The translations under genes and the position numbers were made by a program. DNA of 12,706 bases from Syntrophomonadaceae bacterium (lineage in GTDB: Bacteria > Bacillota_D > Dethiobacteria > DTU022): the NCBI GenBank assembly GCA_003551865.1, contig PUNU01000274.1:1-12706 (forward strand), written 5' to 3'. The notes under the pieces were generated by a model. That model saw only the letters and a program-made list of their open reading frames with translations. It had not been told where the DNA came from and did no database searches. Shown in pieces: positions 1 to 6,914 of the stretch (position 1 is its first letter; each line of letters begins with the position of its first letter).

Positions 1-886
1 AATCTTTACCGGCAATTTTGTCAATTTCGTCAAGAAATATAATTCCCAACTGCTCTGCTCTTTTGAGAGCTTCATTAGTAACCGCATCCATGTCGATTAA
101 GCGCTGGGCTTCTTCCTGCTGTATTATTTTCCTGGCCTCGGAAACAGTCACCCGGCGTTTTTTCTTTTTCGGAGGGACCAGGTTGCCGAGAACGTCCTGC
201 AGGTTTATGCCTACTTCTTCCATCCCCTGCCCGGAAAACAGGTCGACCATGGAAGCCTTGCGTTCTTCGACTTCAATTTCAACCATCTGCCCTTCAAGCT
301 CGCCCTTGTTCAAGCGTTCCCTGACTTTTTTCTGTTCTTCCTTGGCTTCTTTCAGCCTCTCCTGAAAAGTCGAGCTTGCCGATTCTTCGGCGGCACGTTC
401 TTCCTGGGTCGGCGAAGCCTGGAAGAGGAAGCCGAGCGGGTTGGTCTGCCGCTGGCTTTTTTTCGGCAGAGGGGCAATTATATCAACCAGGCGATCTTCG
501 GCATTCTTTTTTGCTTTATCCTGAACGGCCAACATCTGCTCGTTCTGCACAATCCGGACCGAAGTTTCCACCAGATCGCGCACCATTGATTCAACATCGC
601 GCCCGACATAACCTACTTCGGTAAACTTGGTAGCTTCAACCTTAACAAAAGGGGCGTTAACCAGGCGGGCCAGGCGGCGGGCAATTTCAGTTTTGCCCAC
701 TCCGGTGGGCCCAATCATGATTATGTTTTTAGGAATTATTTCTTCCTGCAGATCTTCAGCCAGCTGTTTGCGCCGGTACCTGTTCCTGAGGGCTACGGCA
801 ACATAGCGCTTGGCGTCTTCCTGACCGATAATGTAGCGGTTAAGCTCAGCCACTATCTGGTGCGGAGTAAGTTCTTCTTTGGTCAT
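1..886 (-). CDS. hslU: HslU (ClpY), ATPase subunit of HslUV protease, C-terminus cut by window edge
   Basis: AAA+ unfoldase that forms a hexameric ring, unfolds substrates with ATP and threads them into the HslV peptidase in the cytoplasm. About 295 residues are in the window. Seen: the family N-terminus LTPHQIV, Walker A GPTGVGKT (59-66), the pore loop GYVG (92-95), a charged intermediate (I) domain from about 110 to 250, and Walker B IIFLDE (282-287). In E. coli HslU the Walker B glutamate is residue 257, so the I domain here is roughly 28 residues longer, as in Bacillota ClpY. The remaining AAA+ part lies beyond position 1. The gene starts 25 bp after hslV and is surely co-transcribed. Start choice: ATG at 886 gives the usual N-terminus, but the AGAAGGG ribosome site (907-901) is 14 nt from it and only 5 nt from an in-frame TTG at 895-893, which would add three residues. 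Identification is secure; the exact start is not. Confidence 0.97.
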   Translation of the reverse strand, partial: MTKEELTPHQIVAELNRYIIGQEDAKRYVAVALRNRYRRKQLAEDLQEEIIPKNIIMIGPTGVGKTEIARRLARLVNAPFVKVEATKFTEVGYVGRDVESMVRDLVETSVRIVQNEQMLAVQDKAKKNAEDRLVDIIAPLPKKSQRQTNPLGFLFQASPTQEERAAEESASSTFQERLKEAKEEQKKVRERLNKGELEGQMVEIEVEERKASMVDLFSGQGMEEVGINLQDVLGNLVPPKKKKRRVTVSEARKIIQQEEAQRLIDMDAVTNEALKRAEQLGIIFLDEIDKIAGKD

Positions 887-911
887 CGTAAACAAATCAA
901 CCCTTCTAATT

Positions 912-1442
912 CTAAAGTTCTTCAACAATAATGTTATCGTTGGTGTAAATACATATCTCTGAAGCTATCTTCATAGCCTGGGCGACAATTTCACCCGGCG
1001 GCAAATCGGCATTGCGCATAAGGGCCCTTGCAGCGGCCAGGGCATAGGGCGCTCCGGATCCAACCGCGGCAATCCCGTCATCGGGCTCGATAATTTCTCC
1101 CGTGCCGGAGATCATCAGCAGTGATTCACTGCTGGCGGCGACCAGCAGGGCCTCAAGCCTTCTTAATACCCGGTCGGTGCGCCACTCCTTGGCCAGCTCA
1201 ACCGCCGCCCTCTGCAAGTTGCCCTGGTAGCTTTCCAGTTTTCCTTCAAACTTTTCGCAGAGCGTAAGAGAATCGGCGGCGGCACCGGCGAAACCGGCAA
1301 TTACTTTGTCTTCATACAGGCGTCGAACTTTTCTTGCCCCGTTTTTAATGATCGTATTATTGGCAAAAGTAACCTGACCGTCTCCCGCCAGGGCCACTTT
1401 ACCGCCTATTTTTACAGCCAGGATGGTTGTCCCTTTAATCAT
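912..1442 (-). CDS. hslV: HslV (ClpQ), peptidase subunit of HslUV
   Basis: Threonine peptidase of the proteasome beta-type fold, forming a double hexameric chamber capped by HslU. The 176 residues match the usual family length. The N-terminus is M-I-K-G-T-T: cleavage after G4 would expose Thr5 as the nucleophile, as in other HslV proteins with a short propeptide. Other family marks are GDGQ (20-23, containing the conserved Asp), ARKVRRLY with the active-site Lys at 38, WRTDR, GSGAPYA and the C-terminal ICIYTN. Compared with E. coli HslV there is one extra residue between the conserved Asp and Lys (TFANNTI against TLGNTV), and FAGAAAD replaces the usual FAGG(T/S)AD. It starts with ATG; a GAGGG element lies about 12 nt upstream and an in-frame stop just before it excludes a longer start. 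It lies 110 bp after xerC and 25 bp before hslU. Confidence 0.98.
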   Translation of the reverse strand: MIKGTTILAVKIGGKVALAGDGQVTFANNTIIKNGARKVRRLYEDKVIAGFAGAAADSLTLCEKFEGKLESYQGNLQRAAVELAKEWRTDRVLRRLEALLVAASSESLLMISGTGEIIEPDDGIAAVGSGAPYALAAARALMRNADLPPGEIVAQAMKIASEICIYTNDNIIVEEL

Positions 1443-1474
1443 ATTTAACTAACGCCCTCTTCCATGTCCAAGTG

Positions 1475-1505
1475 CCCGGTCAATTAAGTTTGCTTGAGTA
1501 CCGGG
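1475..1505. repeat. Inverted repeat in the xerC-hslV gap
   Basis: CCCGGT (1475-1480) and ACCGGG (1500-1505) are exact reverse complements separated by 19 nt, with a possible inner AAG/CTT pairing. In the transcript this could be a hairpin upstream of the hslV ribosome site. No T-run follows on the minus strand, so it is not an obvious intrinsic terminator. A six-base repeat can arise by chance, so function is uncertain. Confidence 0.3.
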
Positions 1506-1552
1506 TTGTTGTAAAAATTGCCAAATTACGCTCTTAATACGCCGGCAGTGCG

Positions 1553-2452
1553 CTACCGGGGGAAAGCCGACCGGTAAACCTCGCTTAATCTTTCTTTCGT
1601 GACGTGGGTGTATATCTGGGTGGTTGAGATGCTGGCATGACCGAGCAACTCCTGGACAACTCTTAAATCCGCACCCCTTTCCAGCAGGTGGGTGGCAAAC
1701 GAGTGCCGCAGTGAATGCGGTGTGATGCCGATCTTGTGGGAAACCTGCTGGATATATTTTTTAAAGATATAGCGCACACCGCGATCACTTAAGGGCCTGC
1801 CCCACCTGTTCAGGAAAAGTTCTTCGTATTCACGGCCCTGTTTTTCCCGGGCGGCCAGAAGCGGCCGTTTTTCATCCATGTACTTTTCAAGCAGGCCGGC
1901 TGCAATACCGCCCAGGGGCACGATGCGGTCCTTGTTTCCCTTGCCGAAAACTTTGATCAGCTTTTCTTCCAGCTGTAAAGAGGCGGGCTTTAAGCTCAAC
2001 AGTTCACTAACCCGCAGTCCGGAAGAATAAATCAGCTCCAGCATAGTCCGATCCCTGAACCCCAACGGATTTTCACTGTCCGGGGCTTCCAAAAGAGCCG
2101 CCACTTCATGGTAGTAAAGAAAATGGGGCAGTGGTTTTTCCTGTCTCGGCCTTGCCACCGCCGACCAGCGACCGCTTTTAATGACAGCCTGTCTCTGTAA
2201 AAAAAACAAAAAAGAACGCGTCGCAGAAAGTTTGCGCGCAATTGAACGTCGTGAATATTCTTTTTCCTTCAGCCAGGCCAGGTAGCGCCTCAGCATCAGG
2301 TGGTTAATCTCGAAGACTCCGTCCTTATGGACATCCTCCAGGCCAAGAAATTGAATAATGTCACTGCGGTAGGCCTGCAGAGTCAAAGGTGATGCATTTT
2401 TCTCGGTGAACTGGTAAAACAGAAAGCTCTCGAGCCAATCGTTTGCATCCAA
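1553..2452 (-). CDS. xerC: Tyrosine recombinase XerC
   Basis: Site-specific tyrosine recombinase that, with a XerD partner, resolves chromosome dimers at dif. The 299 residues are typical. Residues 1-90 form the SAM-like N-terminal DNA-binding domain; about 110-295 form the catalytic domain. All catalytic residues are visible: Arg147 (SGLRVSEL), Lys171 (GKGNKDR), His246 and Arg249 (PHSLRHSFATHLL), His272 (GHASISTT) and the nucleophile Tyr281 (IYTHV). The start is TTG at 2452-2450, supported by AAGGG at 2466-2462 nine nt upstream; the ATG at 2448 is out of frame. The position between topA and hslVU is the standard Bacillota location and argues for the housekeeping XerC rather than a phage integrase. 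The gene trmFO, often found between topA and xerC, is absent. Confidence 0.95.
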   Translation of the reverse strand: MDANDWLESFLFYQFTEKNASPLTLQAYRSDIIQFLGLEDVHKDGVFEINHLMLRRYLAWLKEKEYSRRSIARKLSATRSFLFFLQRQAVIKSGRWSAVARPRQEKPLPHFLYYHEVAALLEAPDSENPLGFRDRTMLELIYSSGLRVSELLSLKPASLQLEEKLIKVFGKGNKDRIVPLGGIAAGLLEKYMDEKRPLLAAREKQGREYEELFLNRWGRPLSDRGVRYIFKKYIQQVSHKIGITPHSLRHSFATHLLERGADLRVVQELLGHASISTTQIYTHVTKERLSEVYRSAFPR

Positions 2453-2488
2453 AACGCAACACCCTTATTACTCTGTCGAAACTTCCTT

Positions 2489-2494
2489 ATTATA
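2489..2494 (-). promoter_or_regulatory. Candidate -10 element for the xerC-hslV-hslU unit
   Basis: A perfect TATAAT lies on the minus strand at 2494-2489, about 37 bp upstream of the xerC TTG start and in an AT-rich gap. The nearest -35-like hexamer, TTGCAA, is 20 nt upstream, longer than the 16-18 nt ideal, so the call rests mostly on the -10 box. If real, it would let xerC-hslVU be transcribed separately from topA. Confidence 0.35.
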
Positions 2495-2588
2495 CTAACA
2501 TAACTAATCACTGGTTGCAAGCAAATAGCCTTGTTTTTAAAAATATTTCAGCTATTCACATCTCGGGTTGGTATGAAGCGGCATGCCG

Positions 2589-2603
2589 GGGTAACAGTTT
2601 CCC
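2589..2603. repeat. Operator-like near-palindrome in the topA-xerC gap
   Basis: The 15-mer GGGTAACAGTTTCCC is an inverted repeat centred on one base with a single mismatched pair. It lies just downstream of the topA stop and about 95 bp upstream of the candidate xerC -10 box. It is flanked by a perfect GGCATGCC palindrome (2580-2587). It could be a protein-binding site or the base of a weak hairpin; there is no T-run to make it an intrinsic terminator. The function is unknown. Confidence 0.3.
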
Positions 2604-2626
2604 TGCTCAAAAGAATTTCTTCGGGG

Positions 2627-4720
2627 TTATGAAGATTCTGCGGCTGTTTTTTGGGCCGCAAGAGGTTGTTCATATCCGCATTCCTTAGCACTGCAGCGGG
2701 CTGTACGCTTTTTATTTTTCCTGCTTTCGCTCATGAGCGAACCGCACTGCGGGCAATTTTCCGGAAGGGGTTTGTTCCAGATGGAAAAAGTGCAGTCGGG
2801 ATAATTGCTGCAGCCGTAAAAAATGCGTCCTTTCCTGGAACGCCTTTCAACGATCATCCCCCCGTCGATCGGACATTCCACTCCGGTTTCTTTGACTATT
2901 TTCTTGGTGTATTTACAGTCCGGGTAAGCGGGGCAGGCGAGAAACCGGCCGAAGCGGCCGTGTTTGTATACAAGCTGACTACCGCACCGGGGGCAGGTCT
3001 CGTCGCTGACCTCAGGGGTAAGCTCCACCTTCTCAATTTTTTGATCGGCTTCTTCGAGCCTGTCTTTGAAATAGCCGTAATAAAAATCATCCAGAACCTT
3101 TAAACCTTCCTGCTTTCCCTCTTCTATTTCATCGAGCCGCTGTTCCAGGCGGGCAGTGAAATCGATATCGATTACTTCAGGAAAGTAACCGATCATTAGT
3201 TCGACCACGACAAAAGCAAGCTCGGTAGGCACAAAAGCCTTGTTTTCCTTTATTACATACCCGCGGCTCTGGATGGTTTCAATAATCGGGCTGTAGGTGC
3301 TGGGCCGGCCGATCCCTTTTTCTTCAAGGGTTTTTATCAGGGAGGCCTCGTTGTAGCGGGGCGGCGGCTTGGTAAAATGCTGTTCCGGAATGAGCTTGAC
3401 CGCTTTGAGTTCCCGCCCTTCTTCAAGTTCGGGCAGGACTGTGTCTTCTTCTGTATTGTTAGCCTGGTAAAGAACTAAAAAGCCGGGAAACCGCAGGGTC
3501 GAACCGGTAGCCCGGAAGCTGTAATCACCGGCGTTAATGCTTACCTTGACCCGGTCATAAACCGCGGGATTCATCTGGCTGGCCACAAAGCGATCCCAGA
3601 TCAGCTTGTAAAGGCGGTTCTGGTCACGGCTCAAATACCGGCGGATAGTATCGGGTTCGCGTTTCACGGAAGTCGGCCTGACTGCCTCATGGGCCTCCTG
3701 GGCTCCCTGCCTGGTTTTATAGAATGGCGGCTTATCGGGCAAAAAATCGTTCCCGAACTTTTTCTCGATCATCTCGCGCGCTTCAACCCGGGCCTGGTTA
3801 GAAACCCTGGTTGAGTCGGTGCGGATGTAAGTGATCAGGCCCACGGTTTCACCCGAACCGACATTAATGCCCTCATAGAGCTGTTGGGCGACTGTCATGG
3901 TCTTGCGGCTGGTAAAACCCAGCTTTGATGATGCTTCCTGCTGGATGCTGCTGGTGGTAAACGGCGGCAAGGGGCGCCTTTTGCGCCGGCTGCGGGTAAT
4001 TTTGTCTACTACGAATTTTTCACCTGCCAGGTCTTCGACAACTTTATCCGTCTGGGCCTGGTCTTTAAGTTTAATTTTCTTGCGTTTATAGCGATCAAGG
4101 GCGGCTTTAAACTGCTCCTTGCTGTTTTGTTCTTTCAGGAGGGCGTCAAGGGTCCAGTATTCTTCGGGGACAAAGTTTTTTATTTCTTCCTCGCGTTCGC
4201 AGATCAGGCGCACGGCAACCGACTGCACCCTGCCCGCGCTGAGGCCGCTTCTAACTTTTCGCCACAGCAGGGGGCTGATCTTGTAGCCCACCAGGCGATC
4301 GAGTATGCGCCTGGTCTGCTGAGAATCGACCCGGTGATGGTCGATCAGGCGGGGATTTTGGAAAGCATCTTTTACGGCCTCCCTGGTGATTTCGTTAAAT
4401 TCTACCCGGCAGGGTTTTTCCATGTCGATTTTCAGGGTCCGGCCGATGTGCCAGCAGATCGCTTCCCCTTCCCGGTCCGGGTCTGCGGCCAGAAAAACCC
4501 GGTCAGCTTTTTTACCGGCTTCCCGCAGTTCTTTTAATATTTTGCCTTTGCCGCGGATGGTGATATAGTTGGGCTGAAAACCGTTTTCTATATCCACCCC
4601 CATCTTGCTGCGCGGCAGGTCGATCAAATGACCCTGTGAAGCCATTACCTTGTATTTTTTGCTTAGGAACTTGCCGATGGTGCGGGCCTTGGCCGGTGAT
4701 TCGACAATAACCAGGTCCAT
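2627..4720 (-). CDS. topA: DNA topoisomerase I (type IA)
   Basis: Relaxes negatively supercoiled DNA by cutting one strand through a tyrosyl-5'-phosphate link. The 697 residues are close to Bacillota TopA. The TOPRIM domain is at 1-120, with catalytic Glu7 (VIVESPAKA) and the acidic triad DPDREGE (80-86). The active-site tyrosine is Tyr298 in LITYIRTDSTR. KGIGRPSTYSPII (468-480) is the conserved type IA motif. Three C-terminal zinc ribbons follow: Cys576/579/596/602, then Cys616/637/643 with Asp619 where the second Cys is expected, then Cys656/659/676/681. The start at 4720 is chosen because the family begins exactly at MDLVIVESPAKA and GGAGGG lies 7 nt upstream; an open frame continues to 4822 but overlaps dprA and has no family match. 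It lies 59 bp after dprA. A candidate promoter of its own overlaps the dprA stop. Confidence 0.97.
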   Translation of the reverse strand: MDLVIVESPAKARTIGKFLSKKYKVMASQGHLIDLPRSKMGVDIENGFQPNYITIRGKGKILKELREAGKKADRVFLAADPDREGEAICWHIGRTLKIDMEKPCRVEFNEITREAVKDAFQNPRLIDHHRVDSQQTRRILDRLVGYKISPLLWRKVRSGLSAGRVQSVAVRLICEREEEIKNFVPEEYWTLDALLKEQNSKEQFKAALDRYKRKKIKLKDQAQTDKVVEDLAGEKFVVDKITRSRRKRRPLPPFTTSSIQQEASSKLGFTSRKTMTVAQQLYEGINVGSGETVGLITYIRTDSTRVSNQARVEAREMIEKKFGNDFLPDKPPFYKTRQGAQEAHEAVRPTSVKREPDTIRRYLSRDQNRLYKLIWDRFVASQMNPAVYDRVKVSINAGDYSFRATGSTLRFPGFLVLYQANNTEEDTVLPELEEGRELKAVKLIPEQHFTKPPPRYNEASLIKTLEEKGIGRPSTYSPIIETIQSRGYVIKENKAFVPTELAFVVVELMIGYFPEVIDIDFTARLEQRLDEIEEGKQEGLKVLDDFYYGYFKDRLEEADQKIEKVELTPEVSDETCPRCGSQLVYKHGRFGRFLACPAYPDCKYTKKIVKETGVECPIDGGMIVERRSRKGRIFYGCSNYPDCTFSIWNKPLPENCPQCGSLMSESRKNKKRTARCSAKECGYEQPLAAQKTAAESS

Positions 4721-4764
4721 CCAGTCACCCTCCTCAGGGGGTTTCAAAAAACTCTCCGCAAAGT

Positions 4765-4792
4765 ATTCTACCACACTTGTCAAATTCGGCAA
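4765..4792 (-). promoter_or_regulatory. Candidate extended -10 promoter for topA
   Basis: On the minus strand TTGCCG (4792-4787), a 16 nt spacer and TAGAAT (4770-4765) resemble a sigma-A promoter. TGG directly precedes the -10 box, giving the extended -10 form TGnTAnAAT. The predicted transcript would begin near 4758, about 38 nt upstream of the topA ATG. It overlaps the end of dprA. The -35 match is only 4 of 6. Confidence 0.35.
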
Positions 4793-5880
4793 AAATACTT
4801 GCCCGGAGTCTGGCGAATACACTTCTTCAATTCCAGGGAGAGGAGCAGGTTGCTGACAGCGGCGGCACTGCTCCCACTAAGCTTGATAATATCATCAATA
4901 TGCATGGGTTGATAAGGAAGGGCAGCGAGCAGTTTTTTCTCTTCTTCGCTGAGCCCGAAAGCGGCAAAATCCAGGCTTAACTGCTCTTCTTCGGGAAAGC
5001 CAAGATAAAGTTCGTCCAGGATGTCGGCGGCCGATTCGACCAGCCGCGCTCCGTCTTTGATCAGGCGGTGACAGCCGCGGCTGTAGGGGCTGCCCACATT
5101 GCCGGGCACGGCAAACACTTCGCGGTTTTGTTCAACCGCATAGTGAGCGGTAATCAGCGCTCCGCTTTTTGCCGTAGCCTCAACTACCACTGTGCCCAGC
5201 GACAGTCCGCTGATTATGCGGTTCCGGCGAGGAAAATTGCCGGCCTGCGGGGCACTGCCCAGGGGAAACTCACTTAGAACCACGCCCGATTCAATGATTT
5301 TTTCCATCAAGTCGGCGTTGCCCGGCGGGTAGCACTGCTCGACGCTGCAGCCGAGAACGGCGGCGGTATAGGCGCCGCTCTCCAGGGCGCCGCGGTGGGA
5401 GGCGGTGTCCACACCGAGGGCCATCCCGCTGATCACCGAGATGCCGGCGTCCGAGAGTTCTACCGCCAGCCTGTGCGCAACCTCCCTGCCGTAAAAAGTG
5501 CAGCGCCTGCTGCCGACTACCGCCACCGCCGGCTGATCGATCTTGTCAAGACTGCCGCGGTAATAAAGTAGAGGCGGGGGAAACGGCACCTGCTTGAGCA
5601 AAGCCGGGTATTCCGGGCAGTAGATTGAAACACATTTAATCTTTTGCTCTAAAATCTGCCGCCATTCCCGGTCCGCATCGATCTTTGCCTTTTCTTTTTC
5701 CAGCTTTCCCGCGCACCCCTGCAGTTCGGGAATTGAACGGCATTGACGGGGCGTCGCTTTCCAGGCCTCTTCAGGTGAACCAAAATGCTTGAGCATGATG
5801 GCAATTCGTTTTGGCCCGAGCACAGTGACCCGGTTTAAAGCGTTTAAGCAGATCAAGTCTTCCAGGTTGTCTTTTCTCAT
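4780..5880 (-). CDS. dprA: DNA-processing protein DprA (Smf)
   Basis: Rossmann-fold protein that binds incoming single-stranded DNA and loads RecA during natural transformation; it is also widespread in bacteria not known to be competent. The 366 residues are normal for the family. Visible: an N-terminal helix-hairpin-helix/SAM-like region (about 1-70), then the Rossmann core with VGSRRCTFYG (122-131), SGMALGVDTASHRGAL (151-166), PPGN (185-188), SEFPLG (203-208), FPRRNRIISGLS (216-227), VVVEA..SGALITA (231-244) and FAVPG (256-260). A C-terminal winged helix (about 305-366) is present. The ATG overlaps the stop of the preceding M42 gene as ATGA (5880-5877), which suggests translational coupling. 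The usual upstream neighbours rnhB/yraN/comM are replaced here by peptidase genes. Confidence 0.96.
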   Translation of the reverse strand: MRKDNLEDLICLNALNRVTVLGPKRIAIMLKHFGSPEEAWKATPRQCRSIPELQGCAGKLEKEKAKIDADREWRQILEQKIKCVSIYCPEYPALLKQVPFPPPLLYYRGSLDKIDQPAVAVVGSRRCTFYGREVAHRLAVELSDAGISVISGMALGVDTASHRGALESGAYTAAVLGCSVEQCYPPGNADLMEKIIESGVVLSEFPLGSAPQAGNFPRRNRIISGLSLGTVVVEATAKSGALITAHYAVEQNREVFAVPGNVGSPYSRGCHRLIKDGARLVESAADILDELYLGFPEEEQLSLDFAAFGLSEEEKKLLAALPYQPMHIDDIIKLSGSSAAAVSNLLLSLELKKCIRQTPGKYFCRI

Positions 5881-6893
5881 TCTCCGTGCAGTTCCTCCGG
5901 ATTCGGCCAGGTTGCGGTAAGAACTTTTTGCAGCAGGTCGGAGGCATGGTGCAAATCACCGCCGTCAATTATTTCAGATGAAGTGTGCACGTAGCGGCAT
6001 GGAAGGGAAACCGCTCCGGAAGGCACTCCTTCACGGGAGATATGGACGGCCCCGATATCGGTGCCTCCCCGCTCAAGGACTTCAAGCTGGTAAGGGATGC
6101 CGTGCTTTTCGGCCGTCTCGACAAGCAGGCGGCGCACCCGCGGATGACAGAATACCGAGCGGTCTTTTACCTTGACGGCGGGGCCCTTGCCCAGGCTTAC
6201 CGCCATGGTCGGCGCTTTAGGTGTATCGCCGACCGCGGTTACATCGACAGCCAGCCCGTAATCGGGGCCGCATCTATAAGCGGCGGTTTTCGCCCCTCGC
6301 AGGCCCAGCTCTTCCTGGACGGTAAAGACAAAACAAATTTCATGGGGCAGTCCGGTCGGGAGGTTCTTGATGGTTTCCACCAGCAGGGCACATCCGGCCC
6401 GGTCGTCCATCGCCTTGGCCATAAAGCGCCCCCCGCTTAAGGCCTTAAACGGCTGATCCAGGCAGGCCACCTCACCAATTCTGACCCCGTTTTCCGCTTC
6501 TTTATTGTCTTTTAAACCTATATCGAGGTAGAGCTTGCTCCAGTCCAGCTCTTTTCTCTCCTTGATCTTTTCATGATAAACCGTTCCGGCAGTCCCGTCC
6601 TTAAAGCGCAGTCTTTGTCCGACCAGCAGATGCGGCGAAATGCCGCCGACCGGTGCCAGGCGAAGAAAGCCGTTTTCATTGATATGAGTTACGATGATCC
6701 CGATTTCGTCCATGTGGGCCGAGATCATGATTTTCGGTGCCGGACCTTCCAGCGTTATAAAGAGACTCCCCAGGCTGTCTTCAAAAATCCGGTCGGCTCG
6801 ATCTTTGACCAGATCTTTGATCAGCAGGCGCACCTCTCCCTCGTCTCCGGAGGGACCAAAAGCTTCGCTCAACAACTTCACTGTCTCTTCCAT
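5877..6893 (-). CDS. M42-family metallo-aminopeptidase (copy 3 of 3 in transcription order)
   Basis: Cytoplasmic dinuclear-metal aminopeptidase of the M42 (FrvX/TET) family, which usually assembles into a hollow dodecamer that degrades peptides. The 338 residues are typical. All expected metal and catalytic residues are seen: His60 (SAHMDEIG), bridging Asp163 (AMDDRAG), Glu194/Glu195 (VQEELG), Asp217 (AVDVTAVGDTP) and His303 (YVHTSSE). The middle insert (about 80-150) is the PDZ-like dimerisation domain. The start is ATG with a G-rich GGTGGTGGG just upstream. It lies 21 bp after the previous M42 gene and overlaps dprA by 4 bp. Substrate preference cannot be read from sequence; names such as glutamyl aminopeptidase or endoglucanase are common for this family but not supported here. 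Confidence 0.93.
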   Translation of the reverse strand: MEETVKLLSEAFGPSGDEGEVRLLIKDLVKDRADRIFEDSLGSLFITLEGPAPKIMISAHMDEIGIIVTHINENGFLRLAPVGGISPHLLVGQRLRFKDGTAGTVYHEKIKERKELDWSKLYLDIGLKDNKEAENGVRIGEVACLDQPFKALSGGRFMAKAMDDRAGCALLVETIKNLPTGLPHEICFVFTVQEELGLRGAKTAAYRCGPDYGLAVDVTAVGDTPKAPTMAVSLGKGPAVKVKDRSVFCHPRVRRLLVETAEKHGIPYQLEVLERGGTDIGAVHISREGVPSGAVSLPCRYVHTSSEIIDGGDLHHASDLLQKVLTATWPNPEELHGE

Positions 6894-6914
6894 TTTCCCA
6901 CCACCCCGCTCTTT

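Noticed and set aside
1552..1573. CCGG-flanked imperfect hairpin near the xerC stop as a terminator
   Set aside because: The stem is short with mismatches, and no T-run follows on the transcribed strand.
1553..2452. A phage or transposon integrase as the identity of the tyrosine recombinase
   Set aside because: The neighbours are the conserved topA and hslVU genes, the length is that of XerC, and no attachment-site repeats, tRNA or cargo genes are present.
2443..2688. An 81-codon plus-strand frame spanning the topA-xerC gap, a possible small gene
   Set aside because: It starts at TTG without a ribosome site, overlaps the 5' end of xerC and 3' end of topA on the opposite strand, and its product resembles no known protein.
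4721..4822. N-terminal extension of TopA by 34 residues
   Set aside because: The extension overlaps dprA, has no family match, and the ATG at 4720 has a strong GGAGGG site and begins exactly at the conserved TopA N-terminus.
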